A DNA stretch of 10,445 nt from an uncultured Mucilaginibacter sp. Its GTDB lineage: Bacteria; Bacteroidota; Bacteroidia; Sphingobacteriales; Sphingobacteriaceae. The notes beneath the pieces were generated by a model. It was not told the origin of the DNA. It worked only from the letters and a program-made list of their open reading frames with translations, and did no database searches. The stretch is from the NCBI RefSeq assembly GCF_946481715.1, contig NZ_CAMLOV010000184.1, positions 1-10,445 of the forward strand, read 5' to 3'. Positions 1 to 6,692 of this stretch are shown here, piece after piece (position 1 is the stretch's first letter; every line of letters begins with the position of its first letter). Made by a program: the position numbers and the translations under genes.

Positions 1-1
1 T

Positions 2-280
2 ACCGTTATTAATAACGCGATCATTATAACCGGCGCGGGTACAGCCATCAATAGGGTAAGCAAGCTTGTTAAACTTACCTCGTTAAATAATTATACCGGC
101 AAAGATGTAAGCGCCTGCAAATTTGTGGATTACAGCGCCGGCGATTATCACCTGCAATCTACATCGCCACTGATAAATGCAGGGACAAACGTGTTGTTGT
201 ATGGTATAAGTGTCGATTTTTTTGGCAATACGCGGCTCTTTGCCAATGCTGTTGATATTGGCGCAACTGAGTATCAATAA
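2..280 (+). CDS. Right-handed beta-helix protein, 3' end only (partial)
   Basis: This is the C-terminal 92 residues of a protein whose start lies left of the window. The frame opens at base 2, begins TVINNAIII and stops at TAA 278-280. It aligns along its whole length with the C-terminus of the next gene: shared blocks are TVINN, AINR, VKLT..NNY, HL.S.SP.IN.G, YG.SVD and a final AVD(I/V)GATEY. The DNA is also very similar at the 3' ends. The alternation of short hydrophobic strands and Asn-rich turns suits the last coils and cap of a parallel beta-helix; closing motifs of the GA.EY kind are common in secreted Bacteroidota beta-helix proteins. The N-terminus, signal peptide and any catalytic residues are out of view, so only the fold is claimed. 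Confidence 0.85.
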   Translation, partial: TVINNAIIITGAGTAINRVSKLVKLTSLNNYTGKDVSACKFVDYSAGDYHLQSTSPLINAGTNVLLYGISVDFFGNTRLFANAVDIGATEYQ

Positions 281-570
281 AAAGATTTTTACTGCCCCGT
301 AGTTACCGCAGGCCTGACAACTTCTGAGCCTGTTATGGAATCCCTGCTGCATTTCCAAAAGCCGGATAGCTTTTGAATCTGCTTATCCCTTTTTGGTGCA
401 AATTCAACCTTAACTAAAATTTATTTTTTTCTGGCATAGCAACCGGCGCGTTTTTTTAACACGCACGAAAAAAGAGCAAACCATTTTGCAAATGCTGCCG
501 TATAAAACGGTGTTAGAGCTATTGGTTGTAATAGCTGTTCAATTTTTTTTACCTCTACTTAATACTGCAA
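281..570. other. Intergenic gap between the two beta-helix paralogs
   Basis: This 290-base gap holds no convincing gene. It has several A/T homopolymer runs. Two weak inverted repeats are visible: CAGGC 309-313 with GCCTG 328-332 (14-nt loop), and CCGT 498-501 with ACGG 507-510 (5-nt loop). Neither has the stem strength plus T-run of an intrinsic terminator. I found no TAnnTTTG promoter element, so it is unclear whether the second paralog is read from its own promoter or from the first gene. Confidence 0.5.
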
Positions 571-1947
571 ATGAAGATTAAACACTGCATTGTGCGCCTG
601 ATGGTGGCCGCATTGGCCGTACCATTTTTTACCATGTGTACAAAAAAGGCCAACCTCATTGAAAAACCCAGTGCTCCCAAAGCAAGAAATTTAACGGCTG
701 TTGTGCAGCAGGGTATGGTTATTAATGGTACTTACACGGTGCAACCCAACGAATGGTTTGTAGACGGTGCCAACATTCCTCCCGGCACTATAATCAATAT
801 CCCTGCCGGAACCCGAGGCGCCCTGCTACTCAAAAATTTAACCGGAACTATAACCAGCCCAATTATAATTGTAAATGAAGGGGGGCGAGTAACGTTTTCT
901 ACCAGCATAACTGCTTCTTACGGTTTTAAAACACAAAATTGCCGCTATTTTAAGGTGCTTGGCAATGGCGACCCTAACGTTAAATATGGCTTTGATGTAA
1001 ACGGCGGTAATATTGGCATGACGATGGACAATCTGACCTCGGACTTTGAGATTGCCAACGTTGAGGTACGAAACAGTGGCTTTGCCGGTATTATGGCTAA
1101 AACCGACCCATCTTGCGATGAGGCTACCTGGCGCGGGCATTTTACAATGGACAATGTGTCAATTCATGATAATTACGTGCATAAAACAGGTGGAGAAGGT
1201 TTATACATTGGCAATTCTTTTTACGCCCAAGGGAGGCAGCTTGCCTGCGGTACGGTTATGCCGCATGATGTGCTGAACCTGAAGGTATTTAATAATCTTA
1301 CAGATTCTACCGGTTGCGAAGGCATACAGGTTGGCAGCGCCACCTTAAACTGCGAGGTCTATCAGAATACGGTAACATCACCCGGGTTGTCGCCATTTGC
1401 CAGCGGGCAAAACAACGGCATACAAATAGGAGAAGGTACCGGCGGTACATGCTACCGCAACCTTGTTAAAAACGCGCCCGGAAATGGTATTATCGTTTTG
1501 GGGCTTGGCGATAATGTAGTTTATGATAATATTATTATTAATACCGGTGCCCATGGCATATTTGCAGATTCGCGATACACCCCCGGGCCGCATTTTGAAT
1601 TCATCAGCAATACTATCATTAACCCGGGATTGTATGGTATCAGGCTGAACTCCGAAAGCATCCCGATGAATACGGTTATTAATAACCTTTTTGTTTTGCC
1701 CTTAGCAGGCAACGCCATAAACCGGATGAATACTAATGTAAAACTAACTGCCTTTAACAATTATATAACAAGCAGCGTAAGCCTGGTGAAGTTTAAAAAT
1801 TTTGGTGCGGATGATTTTCATTTAACTTCTAAGTCGCCGGTTATTAACAAGGGGGTGATCGTGCTGCCGTACGGTGTAAGCGTAGATTACTATGGTAAAG
1901 TACGCCCCATCATCGGTGCTGTTGATGTTGGCGCAACGGAGTATTGA
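571..1947 (+). CDS. Secreted right-handed parallel beta-helix protein, probable lipoprotein
   Basis: The protein has 458 residues. It starts with a basic segment (MKIKH) and a hydrophobic stretch ending FFTMC at Cys23, followed by TKK. That resembles a lipoprotein signal with a non-canonical lipobox, so export by Sec with possible lipidation is inferred. The body, roughly residues 60-430, is built of Asn/Gly-rich coils with recurring G-hydrophobic-x-hydrophobic units such as GFAGIMA, GEGLYIG, CEGIQVG, NNGIQIG, GNGIIVLG and AHGIFA, the pattern of PbH1 repeats. The fold is shared by polysaccharide lyases, pectin-modifying enzymes and non-enzymatic adhesins. I see no decisive catalytic signature, so a carbohydrate-related role is only a guess. 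It ends GATEY and is a tandem paralog of the partial gene before it. No Shine-Dalgarno precedes the ATG. Confidence 0.85.
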   Translation: MKIKHCIVRLMVAALAVPFFTMCTKKANLIEKPSAPKARNLTAVVQQGMVINGTYTVQPNEWFVDGANIPPGTIINIPAGTRGALLLKNLTGTITSPIIIVNEGGRVTFSTSITASYGFKTQNCRYFKVLGNGDPNVKYGFDVNGGNIGMTMDNLTSDFEIANVEVRNSGFAGIMAKTDPSCDEATWRGHFTMDNVSIHDNYVHKTGGEGLYIGNSFYAQGRQLACGTVMPHDVLNLKVFNNLTDSTGCEGIQVGSATLNCEVYQNTVTSPGLSPFASGQNNGIQIGEGTGGTCYRNLVKNAPGNGIIVLGLGDNVVYDNIIINTGAHGIFADSRYTPGPHFEFISNTIINPGLYGIRLNSESIPMNTVINNLFVLPLAGNAINRMNTNVKLTAFNNYITSSVSLVKFKNFGADDFHLTSKSPVINKGVIVLPYGVSVDYYGKVRPIIGAVDVGATEY

Positions 1948-2056
1948 TGCACAAGCGTTACTTAGGCAGAAAGGGGTAGGGGTTAACAAAATCGAAACTC
2001 TCCACACCGTGTTAAAAACTTTTTACATTGTGCTTTACTGTTTTAATATTTATTAC

Positions 2057-2064
2057 TATATTTG
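2057..2064 (+). promoter_or_regulatory. -7 promoter element of rpmE2
   Basis: TATATTTG matches the Bacteroidota primary sigma-factor -7 consensus TAnnTTTG perfectly. It lies 36 bases before the L31 start codon, giving a predicted leader of roughly 30 nt. The -33 region is poor: TTTAC around 2034-2038 is the best candidate. The strong expression expected of a ribosomal protein gene fits a dedicated promoter here. Confidence 0.65.
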
Positions 2065-2100
2065 CACCTCTTTTATAAGAAGGAAAAGTATACAATAGCA

Positions 2101-2349
2101 ATGAAAAAAGATCTGCATCCATCAAACTATAGGTTAGTTGTTTTCAAGGATATGTCTAACGACTATTCTTTCATAACCAAATCATGCATCGATAGCCGCG
2201 AAACCGTAAAATGGGAAGATGGCAATGAGTATCCGCTGATTAAATTAGAAATTTCACACACTTCGCACCCGTTCTATACAGGTAAAATGAAGTTGGTTGA
2301 TACAGCCGGACGTATAGACAAGTTCCGTAGCCGTTACAACAAAAAATAA
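2101..2349 (+). CDS. rpmE2: 50S ribosomal protein L31 type B
   Basis: This is an 82-residue large-subunit ribosomal protein. The family signature is clear: [19 protein letters not shown] near the start, TSHPFYTGK in the middle and [13 protein letters not shown] at the end. It has a single cysteine (Cys29) and lacks the CxxC zinc ligands of type A L31, so it is the zinc-independent C-minus form that is usual in Bacteroidota. I chose the ATG at 2101 because the homologous region starts exactly there; the longer in-frame TTG at 2062 lies inside the promoter. A purine-rich AAGAAGGAAAAG sits too far upstream to be a normal Shine-Dalgarno. The gene is monocistronic, with a promoter at 2057 and a strong terminator directly after it. 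Confidence 0.97.
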   Translation: MKKDLHPSNYRLVVFKDMSNDYSFITKSCIDSRETVKWEDGNEYPLIKLEISHTSHPFYTGKMKLVDTAGRIDKFRSRYNKK

Positions 2350-2374
2350 ACGTTTTTTCAATAAAATATTTACG

Positions 2375-2397
2375 AGTCCCCCGTTTACCGGGGGACT
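2375..2397 (+). terminator. Rho-independent terminator of rpmE2
   Basis: A perfect 9-bp stem (AGTCCCCCG at 2375-2383 pairing with CGGGGGACT at 2389-2397) has a 5-nt loop TTTAC and runs straight into a T-rich tract to 2409, interrupted only by A2404. This is a textbook intrinsic terminator 25 bases after the L31 stop. The next gene starts only 17 bases further on. Confidence 0.93.
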
Positions 2398-2402
2398 TTT
2401 TT

Positions 2403-2410
2403 TATTTTTG
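2403..2410 (+). promoter_or_regulatory. -7 promoter element inside the terminator T-tract
   Basis: TATTTTTG is a perfect TAnnTTTG match made from the T-tract of the preceding terminator. The final G is 4 bases before the A of the ATG at 2415, so initiation at the usual distance would fall on or beside the start codon and give a leaderless message. The -33 region would lie within the hairpin DNA and has no good match, which is the main weakness of the call. Confidence 0.5.
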
Positions 2411-2414
2411 GCCC

Positions 2415-3599
2415 ATGGCAATCATTCTCTTCGACGATAACGCCCGCAATACGCTTCTGCCTTTAACGTTCACCCGCCCGGTTGCCGATTTGCGCTTAGG
2501 TATCCTTACTATTGCCGAAAAATGGGGTAAACACCTGGGGCAGGAATTTTCATTTTATACTGAAGGATACCTGCAGGCTAAATTCCCGATGGTGGCCGAA
2601 AGCGATAATTTATTCATCAACGGCTCGGTTTGCCCTGATGCAGAACTTGTTGTGATTTTAAATGAGCTTCAAACCGGCGAGGCCATTGCTTTGGATGGTG
2701 TGTTAATTGCAGTTAGGTTGAATATGGCTGAGGCTAAAAGTTTTACGCCGGATGCTTACCTTGCTAACGCACTTAAATACGACAATGCGCTATCGCGGAT
2801 AGAATACCCGGAACATATTTTTAGAAAGAACGATGCCGAACTCCGCAAAGATTTTGCATTGCTTACCGCTGGCCGCACCAGTGCCGCTATTAGCAGCACC
2901 AACACTATCATCGGCGATGCTTTTTTTGCTGAGGAGGGCGCGCAAGCAGAATGCTGCACTTTCAGTACTATTAACGGGCCAATTTACCTTGCTAACAATA
3001 CCGAAGTTTGGGAAGGCACCAACATACGCGGCCCATTTGCTTTAGGCGAACATTCGCAGTTGAAGATGGGCACTAAAGTGTACGGTGCTACCACTATTGG
3101 CCCTTATTGCCGTATTGGAGGCGAGGTGAATAATGCCGTTGTTTGGGGGTACTCTAACAAAGGCCATGAGGGCTATTTAGGCAACGCAGTAGTAGGCGAA
3201 TGGTGTAATTTGGGGGCTGATACCAACAATTCTAACCTAAAAAACAACTATTCTAACGTGAAATTATGGGATTATGCCACGCAAAGCTACCGCGATACAG
3301 GCCTGCAATTTTGCGGGCTCATTATGGCCGATCATGCTAAAAGCGGCATCAACACCATGTTTAATACAGGTACGGTTGTAGGGGTGGGCGCTAATGTTTT
3401 TGGGGGTGGTTACCCAAGTACACATATCCCCGATTTTGCATGGGGAGGTACCGGTGGTTTCCAGGAATATGCCTACGATAAGGCGATGGAAACGACAGCA
3501 CGCGTATTTGCACGCCGCGAGCACCGTAATTTTAACGATGCCGAGAAAGCTATATTAACAGAGATATTTAACTTAACAGCTTCGTACAGAGAATTTTAG
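2415..3599 (+). CDS. GlmU-like UDP-GlcNAc pyrophosphorylase / GlcN-1-P acetyltransferase (alternative Bacteroidetes type)
   Basis: The protein has 394 residues. The N-terminal part opens with AIILFDDNARNTLLPLTFTR and PVADLRLGI (about 2-30), the diverged nucleotidyltransferase start of the alternative Bacteroidetes GlmU family (TIGR03991 as I recall). Residues about 155-335 form a left-handed beta-helix of hexapeptide repeats, with blocks YSNKGHEGYLGNAVVGEW (246-263), DHAKSGINTMFNTGTVVG (306-323) and a THIPDFAWGG loop (337-345), as in sugar N-acetyltransferases. Members probably make UDP-GlcNAc from glucosamine-1-phosphate for peptidoglycan and LPS in bacteria lacking classical GlmU; activity here is inferred. 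The usual GxGTRM-like motif of classical GlmU is absent, as in the family. The start at 2415 begins the conserved region and has almost no leader. tpiA follows 95 bases later on the same strand. Confidence 0.88.
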   Translation: MAIILFDDNARNTLLPLTFTRPVADLRLGILTIAEKWGKHLGQEFSFYTEGYLQAKFPMVAESDNLFINGSVCPDAELVVILNELQTGEAIALDGVLIAVRLNMAEAKSFTPDAYLANALKYDNALSRIEYPEHIFRKNDAELRKDFALLTAGRTSAAISSTNTIIGDAFFAEEGAQAECCTFSTINGPIYLANNTEVWEGTNIRGPFALGEHSQLKMGTKVYGATTIGPYCRIGGEVNNAVVWGYSNKGHEGYLGNAVVGEWCNLGADTNNSNLKNNYSNVKLWDYATQSYRDTGLQFCGLIMADHAKSGINTMFNTGTVVGVGANVFGGGYPSTHIPDFAWGGTGGFQEYAYDKAMETTARVFARREHRNFNDAEKAILTEIFNLTASYREF

Positions 3600-3694
3600 T
3601 GAATGCTTGATCAGGTTTAGCTGGTGGATTTTAGCCCGCAGGATTTAATCAGCGTTATCACAATAATCATACTAAATCAACAAAAAAAAACACA

Positions 3695-4459
3695 ATGAGA
3701 AAGAAAATTGTAGCCGGAAACTGGAAAATGAACCTTGACTATAACGAAGGTTTGGCCTTGTTTTCTGAAGTGGTAAACATGGTAAAGGATGAAGCAACCG
3801 GCAATCAGCAGGTGGTTGTTTGCAGTCCGTTTATCCATCTGCATAGCCTGTCGGCATTGGCCAAGGGCTACGGTAATGTTGCCATTGGCGCGCAAAATGC
3901 CCACCAGGCAGAATCTGGTGCTTATACCGGCGAAATATCTGCCAAACAAGTAAAATCTACCGGTGCCGAATATGTTATTTTAGGCCACTCGGAACGCCGC
4001 CAGTATTTTGGCGAAAGCAACGAGTTGCTTGCTAAAAAGACTGATACTGCCCTTAAAAATGGCTTGAAACCTATCTTCTGCATCGGCGAAACTTTACAGG
4101 AGCGCGAAGCCGAAAAACATTTCGATATTATTAAAAGCCAGTTAGTTGAGGGCGTTTTCCATTTAGATGCAGAAGCCTTTGGAACGCTTGTTTTAGCCTA
4201 CGAGCCCGTTTGGGCGATAGGTACGGGCGTAACGGCTACATCTGACCAGGCGCAGGAGATACATGCCTTTATCCGCAAGGAAATTGCTGCCAAATACAGC
4301 CAGGAAGTTGCCGATGCAACCACTATTCTTTACGGTGGCAGCTGTAACCCTAAAAATGCAGCTGAGCTATTTGCTTGCGCGGATATCGATGGCGGCCTGA
4401 TAGGCGGCGCATCACTAAAATCGCGCGACTTTACGGATATTGTTAAAGCGTTTAACTAA
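3695..4459 (+). CDS. tpiA: Triosephosphate isomerase
   Basis: This 254-residue enzyme interconverts dihydroxyacetone phosphate and glyceraldehyde-3-phosphate in glycolysis and gluconeogenesis in the cytoplasm. All the hallmarks are present: GNWKMN (8-13, with Asn9 and Lys11 at the active site), the electrophile His98 in ILGHSERR, the catalytic base Glu170 in AYEPVWAIGTG (168-178, including the start of mobile loop 6), and the phosphate-binding YGGS (213-216) and GGLIGGASL (233-241). Length is normal for the family. The leader is A-rich (a run of nine A within AACAAAAAAAAACACA before the ATG) and has no Shine-Dalgarno, which fits Bacteroidota initiation. No TAnnTTTG element is visible in the 95 bases upstream, so co-transcription with the GlmU-like gene is likely. 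Confidence 0.98.
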   Translation: MRKKIVAGNWKMNLDYNEGLALFSEVVNMVKDEATGNQQVVVCSPFIHLHSLSALAKGYGNVAIGAQNAHQAESGAYTGEISAKQVKSTGAEYVILGHSERRQYFGESNELLAKKTDTALKNGLKPIFCIGETLQEREAEKHFDIIKSQLVEGVFHLDAEAFGTLVLAYEPVWAIGTGVTATSDQAQEIHAFIRKEIAAKYSQEVADATTILYGGSCNPKNAAELFACADIDGGLIGGASLKSRDFTDIVKAFN

Positions 4460-4462
4460 GTT

Positions 4463-4624
4463 TAGATAGGAGATATTAGATGTGAGATTTGAGACCGGAT
4501 TTTTTGGTATTCGTCTCATATCTAACATCTTAATTGTATTATACGTACTGCGATAACATGTGTGAGCGAAGTTTTTCTCTTTCTCATATCTCAAATCTTT
4601 CCCCAATTTCACATCTCGAATCTA
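4463..4624. repeat. Inverted array of degenerate heptamers between tpiA and prmA
   Basis: Five contiguous 7-base units run on the + strand: TAGATAG 4463, GAGATAT 4470, TAGATGT 4477, GAGATTT 4484 and GAGACCG 4491. They are followed by a 13-base gap and then the reverse-complement type: TCGTCTC 4511, ATATCTA 4518, ACATCTT 4525. After about 50 other bases more reverse units occur: ATATCTC 4586, AAATCTT 4593, ACATCTC 4611 and GAATCTA 4618. The arms 4478-4495 and 4513-4530 pair at 16 of 18 positions with a 17-nt loop. The element ends 5 bases before the prmA ATG. I believe similar GAGATNT strings are dispersed in Sphingobacteriaceae genomes, but this is from memory. Confidence 0.8.
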
Positions 4625-4629
4625 CTTCC

Positions 4630-5466
4630 ATGGATTATTACGAACTCCTTTTTACTACTATAACCACTGAAGATTACCAGCAGGACTTGTTAATAGCTGC
4701 TCTGGGCGAGATAGGTTTCGACACTTTTGAGGAGGTGGAGCTTGGCTTTAAAGCCTATATACCAGTAGGTGATTTTACCCAGGAAGTACTTGATAATGAG
4801 TTATCTGTTTACCAGGAGATGTTTACTTTCAGTTATGATATTACCCTTATTCCGCAGAAGAATTGGAACGAGGTATGGGAGAGTAACTTTGAACCCATAG
4901 AGGTAAGCGGGCAGGTATTTGTGCGGGCCACTTTCCATGCTCCCAAGCCCGAATTCCCCTATGAGATCGTGATAGACCCTAAGATGGCCTTCGGTACCGG
5001 GCACCATCAAACTACGGCTATGATGATGGCTTTGATGCTGGAGAATGATTTTAAAGGAAAAAAGGTGCTGGATATGGGTTGTGGTACGGGCATTTTAGCC
5101 ATCCTCGGTGCTAAATTAGGCGCTGCAGAACTAACCGCTATCGACTATGATATTGTTTGTTACGACAGCACTATCGAGAACTCTGCACTTAATAATATCC
5201 ACAATATCAAAGCTTTATGCGGTTCTAAAGAAGTTATCCCGAATAAGCAATATGATATCATCTTAGCCAATATTAACCGCAATATCCTGCTTGACCAGAT
5301 GGAGAGCTACGCCAAAGTTTTAAAGTCCGGGGGAGAGATTTACTTCAGTGGTTTTTACGAGAGCCCCGACCTGGATATCATTACCGACGAGGCCCGGAAG
5401 CACGGCCTAAAGTACATCACCCACAAAAAAGATAAGGATTGGGTGGCCGCTAAATTTGTTTTTTAG
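4630..5466 (+). CDS. prmA: Ribosomal protein L11 methyltransferase
   Basis: This 278-residue SAM-dependent methyltransferase trimethylates ribosomal protein L11 in the cytoplasm. The N-terminal L11-recognition domain (1-about 75) starts MDYYELLFTTIT. It is followed by the PrmA hallmark DPKMAFGTGHHQTT (116-129), SAM motif I VLDMGCGTGIL (146-156), the acidic residue after beta-2 (AIDYD 170-174) and LANINRNILL (212-221), the motif contacting SAM and substrate. I chose the ATG at 4630 because homology begins there; the in-frame extension upstream to 4534 is only translated heptamer repeat. The gene lies downstream of tpiA on the same strand, a neighbourhood I recall as common in Bacteroidota. It is flanked on both sides by inverted repeat arrays, which may separate its expression from its neighbours. 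Confidence 0.96.
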   Translation: MDYYELLFTTITTEDYQQDLLIAALGEIGFDTFEEVELGFKAYIPVGDFTQEVLDNELSVYQEMFTFSYDITLIPQKNWNEVWESNFEPIEVSGQVFVRATFHAPKPEFPYEIVIDPKMAFGTGHHQTTAMMMALMLENDFKGKKVLDMGCGTGILAILGAKLGAAELTAIDYDIVCYDSTIENSALNNIHNIKALCGSKEVIPNKQYDIILANINRNILLDQMESYAKVLKSGGEIYFSGFYESPDLDIITDEARKHGLKYITHKKDKDWVAAKFVF

Positions 5467-5467
5467 G

Positions 5468-5575
5468 ATTTCACAGATGTAAAGAAGTTGATTACACCGA
5501 TGTTTTGTATCGGTGTAATCAACTCCAAATCGGTGAAATCAACAAGAAAAATCGGACAAAAATCGGTGGATTTCT
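5468..5575. repeat. Inverted array of 12-mers with a 16-bp perfect hairpin after prmA
   Basis: Left-type units GATTTCACAGAT (5468-5479) and GATTACACCGAT (5490-5501) sit 22 bases apart. Right-type units ATCGGTGTAATC (5509-5520) and ATCGGTGAAATC (5529-5540) follow, then partial copies ATCGGACAAAA (5551) and ATCGGTGGATTTC (5562-5574). The inner pair extends to a perfect 16-bp stem, 5486-5501 with 5509-5524, and a 7-nt loop GTTTTGT. It fills the gap between the convergent prmA and the oxidoreductase gene, so it could serve as a two-way transcription barrier, though neither side has a strong U-tract. The layout suggests a dispersed REP-like element. Confidence 0.85.
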
Positions 5576-5585
5576 GTGGTTTTCT

Positions 5586-6224
5586 TTAATAACCAAGGGT
5601 AAACCTGCGCTTCACAAATTGTTTGTTTTCCAGCTCATCAAAAATGGCTACGGCCAGGTCGGCAACGGAAATATCGTTTTTGCCATGCTCATCAAATACC
5701 GGGTTTTCGGTACCTAAACGGAAGGTGCCGGTGCGCTCGCCGGGGTGCAGGTTTATGGCCGGGCTCAGGAAGGTCCAATCCAGGTCTTCTTCTTTGCGCA
5801 GGGTGGTTAGGTAATCCCGGGCGGCAGATGCGCCGGCATAATACTCTTTCGGAAACTGTGGCGAATCTACCAGTTGGTGTTCTCCAATAAATAAGCTACC
5901 CGCACCGCCAACGGTAAGGTAACGCTTCACCCCGGCTTTTTTGGTAGCCGCTTGTATGCTATTGCAGCCTTTTATAAAATCATCGTAAAGGTTCGGATTT
6001 GTCCAGCCTGCGTTGAAGGCATTAACCACCGCATCCTGTCCCGATAGTACGGCCGCCAGGGCATCCGCATCATATACATCTACCGAAACTGCGGTTAGGC
6101 CAGCCGCCTTTGCCACTTTCGAGCTATCGCGCGCTATTGCTGTTACCTCATACCCTCGGTTTAATGCTTCCGTTACTACTGCGCTGCCTACAAAGCCTGT
6201 TGCGCCTATTATTGCTACTTTCAT
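5586..6224 (-). CDS. NAD(P)-binding oxidoreductase, atypical SDR / NmrA-like
   Basis: The protein has 212 residues with an N-terminal Rossmann signature MKVAIIGATGFVGSAV (GxxGxxG at 7-13), as in atypical short-chain dehydrogenases related to NmrA and to YwnB of Bacillus. ARDSSKV (31-37) sits where the cofactor ribose or phosphate is usually read; the Arg suggests NADPH. A YYAGASAARDYL segment may hold the SDR-like Tyr. The substrate is unknown; relatives are often annotated as NAD(P)H-binding or quinone-oxidoreductase-like proteins. It lies 54 bases downstream of an Rrf2 regulator on the same strand. That gap contains a TGTAA-N9-TTACA element also found before the regulator, so control by the regulator is likely. 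The 3' end converges on prmA across the 12-mer array. Confidence 0.85.
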   Translation of the reverse strand: MKVAIIGATGFVGSAVVTEALNRGYEVTAIARDSSKVAKAAGLTAVSVDVYDADALAAVLSGQDAVVNAFNAGWTNPNLYDDFIKGCNSIQAATKKAGVKRYLTVGGAGSLFIGEHQLVDSPQFPKEYYAGASAARDYLTTLRKEEDLDWTFLSPAINLHPGERTGTFRLGTENPVFDEHGKNDISVADLAVAIFDELENKQFVKRRFTLGY

Positions 6225-6242
6225 TGTTTGTTTTTGTTTAAT

Positions 6243-6261
6243 TGTAATTAAATATGTTACA
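6243..6261 (-). promoter_or_regulatory. Putative Rrf2 operator before the oxidoreductase
   Basis: On the - strand the sequence is TGTAACATATTTAATTACA, that is TGTAA-N9-TTACA. It matches the perfect palindrome before the regulator gene at 14 of 19 positions, including both 5-base half sites, and both copies are preceded by TAC on the - strand. An A/T palindrome TTTAATTGTAATTAAA (6237-6252) overlaps it. No good -7 element is seen here, so the gene may be read partly from the regulator promoter. Confidence 0.55.
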
Positions 6262-6278
6262 GTATTGTTTAAATTTTT

Positions 6279-6683
6279 TTAATTGAATTTACCGCAGAAC
6301 TCAGCAAGGTTAGTGGCCGCCAGGTTTTTCGTCAGGGCGTCTTCTACATCGGTGTACAAATCATCCAGGTGCTGGTTTATTTGTTTGCCAACAGGGCAGG
6401 CAGGGTTGGGTTGGTTTTTTGCCTGGCCCAATACAGCACCGGTTTTTACGGTTTGGTATATCTCGGCAAGGCTTATCTGCGTGGCCGGGCGTGCCAGCGT
6501 ATAGCCCCCGTTTTTACCTTCCTGGCTGCTTACCAGTTTGTTTTTAATAAGGTTGCTCAATTCCTTGCGCACCAGTACGGCGTTAATGTTCAGGCTTCCG
6601 GCAAGGTAATCTGATGGCAGCAGCTTTGCCTCGCGGCAAAGCAGTGTCATGATATGTAAAGCAATGGGGAAGCGCCCGTTCAT
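6279..6683 (-). CDS. Rrf2-family transcriptional regulator (YwnA-like)
   Basis: The protein has 134 residues. An N-terminal winged helix-turn-helix includes LPSDYLAGSLNINAVLVRKE (about 22-41) as the recognition region and GKNGGYTLARPATQISL (56-72) as the wing, the most typical Rrf2 block. A CPVGKQIN segment follows (Cys96). There are cysteines at 16, 96 and 130, but not the close three-Cys cluster of IscR, so iron-sulfur binding is not supported; a thiol-based redox switch at Cys96 is possible but unproven. It is transcribed away from the universal stress gene and towards the NAD(P)-binding oxidoreductase, an arrangement like ywnA-ywnB. A perfect palindrome in its own promoter suggests autoregulation. 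Confidence 0.92.
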   Translation of the reverse strand: MNGRFPIALHIMTLLCREAKLLPSDYLAGSLNINAVLVRKELSNLIKNKLVSSQEGKNGGYTLARPATQISLAEIYQTVKTGAVLGQAKNQPNPACPVGKQINQHLDDLYTDVEDALTKNLAATNLAEFCGKFN

Positions 6684-6692
6684 TGTTGTATA

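Noticed and set aside
498..510. CCGT-ATAAA-ACGG hairpin before the second beta-helix gene
   Set aside because: A 4-bp stem of this kind is expected by chance, and it has no T-run or promoter context.
1046..1276. Overlapping ORFs within the beta-helix gene on both strands
   Set aside because: These are frame shadows of a gene with clear repeat structure and a paralog; none has independent support.
2062..2100. TTG-initiated N-terminal extension of L31
   Set aside because: It lies within the -7 promoter element, and family homology begins exactly at the ATG 2101.
4534..4629. N-terminal extension of PrmA
   Set aside because: The extra residues are translated heptamer repeat; the conserved PrmA start is the ATG at 4630.
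5505..5717. Possible + strand gene opposite the SDR
   Set aside because: It starts inside the hairpin array and then runs antisense to a well-supported gene; no family features.
6385..6408. Another copy of the CCTGCC/GGCAGG palindrome in the Rrf2 gene
   Set aside because: GGGCAGGCAGGG there encodes the NPACPVGK segment typical of Rrf2 proteins and has no matching inverted arm.
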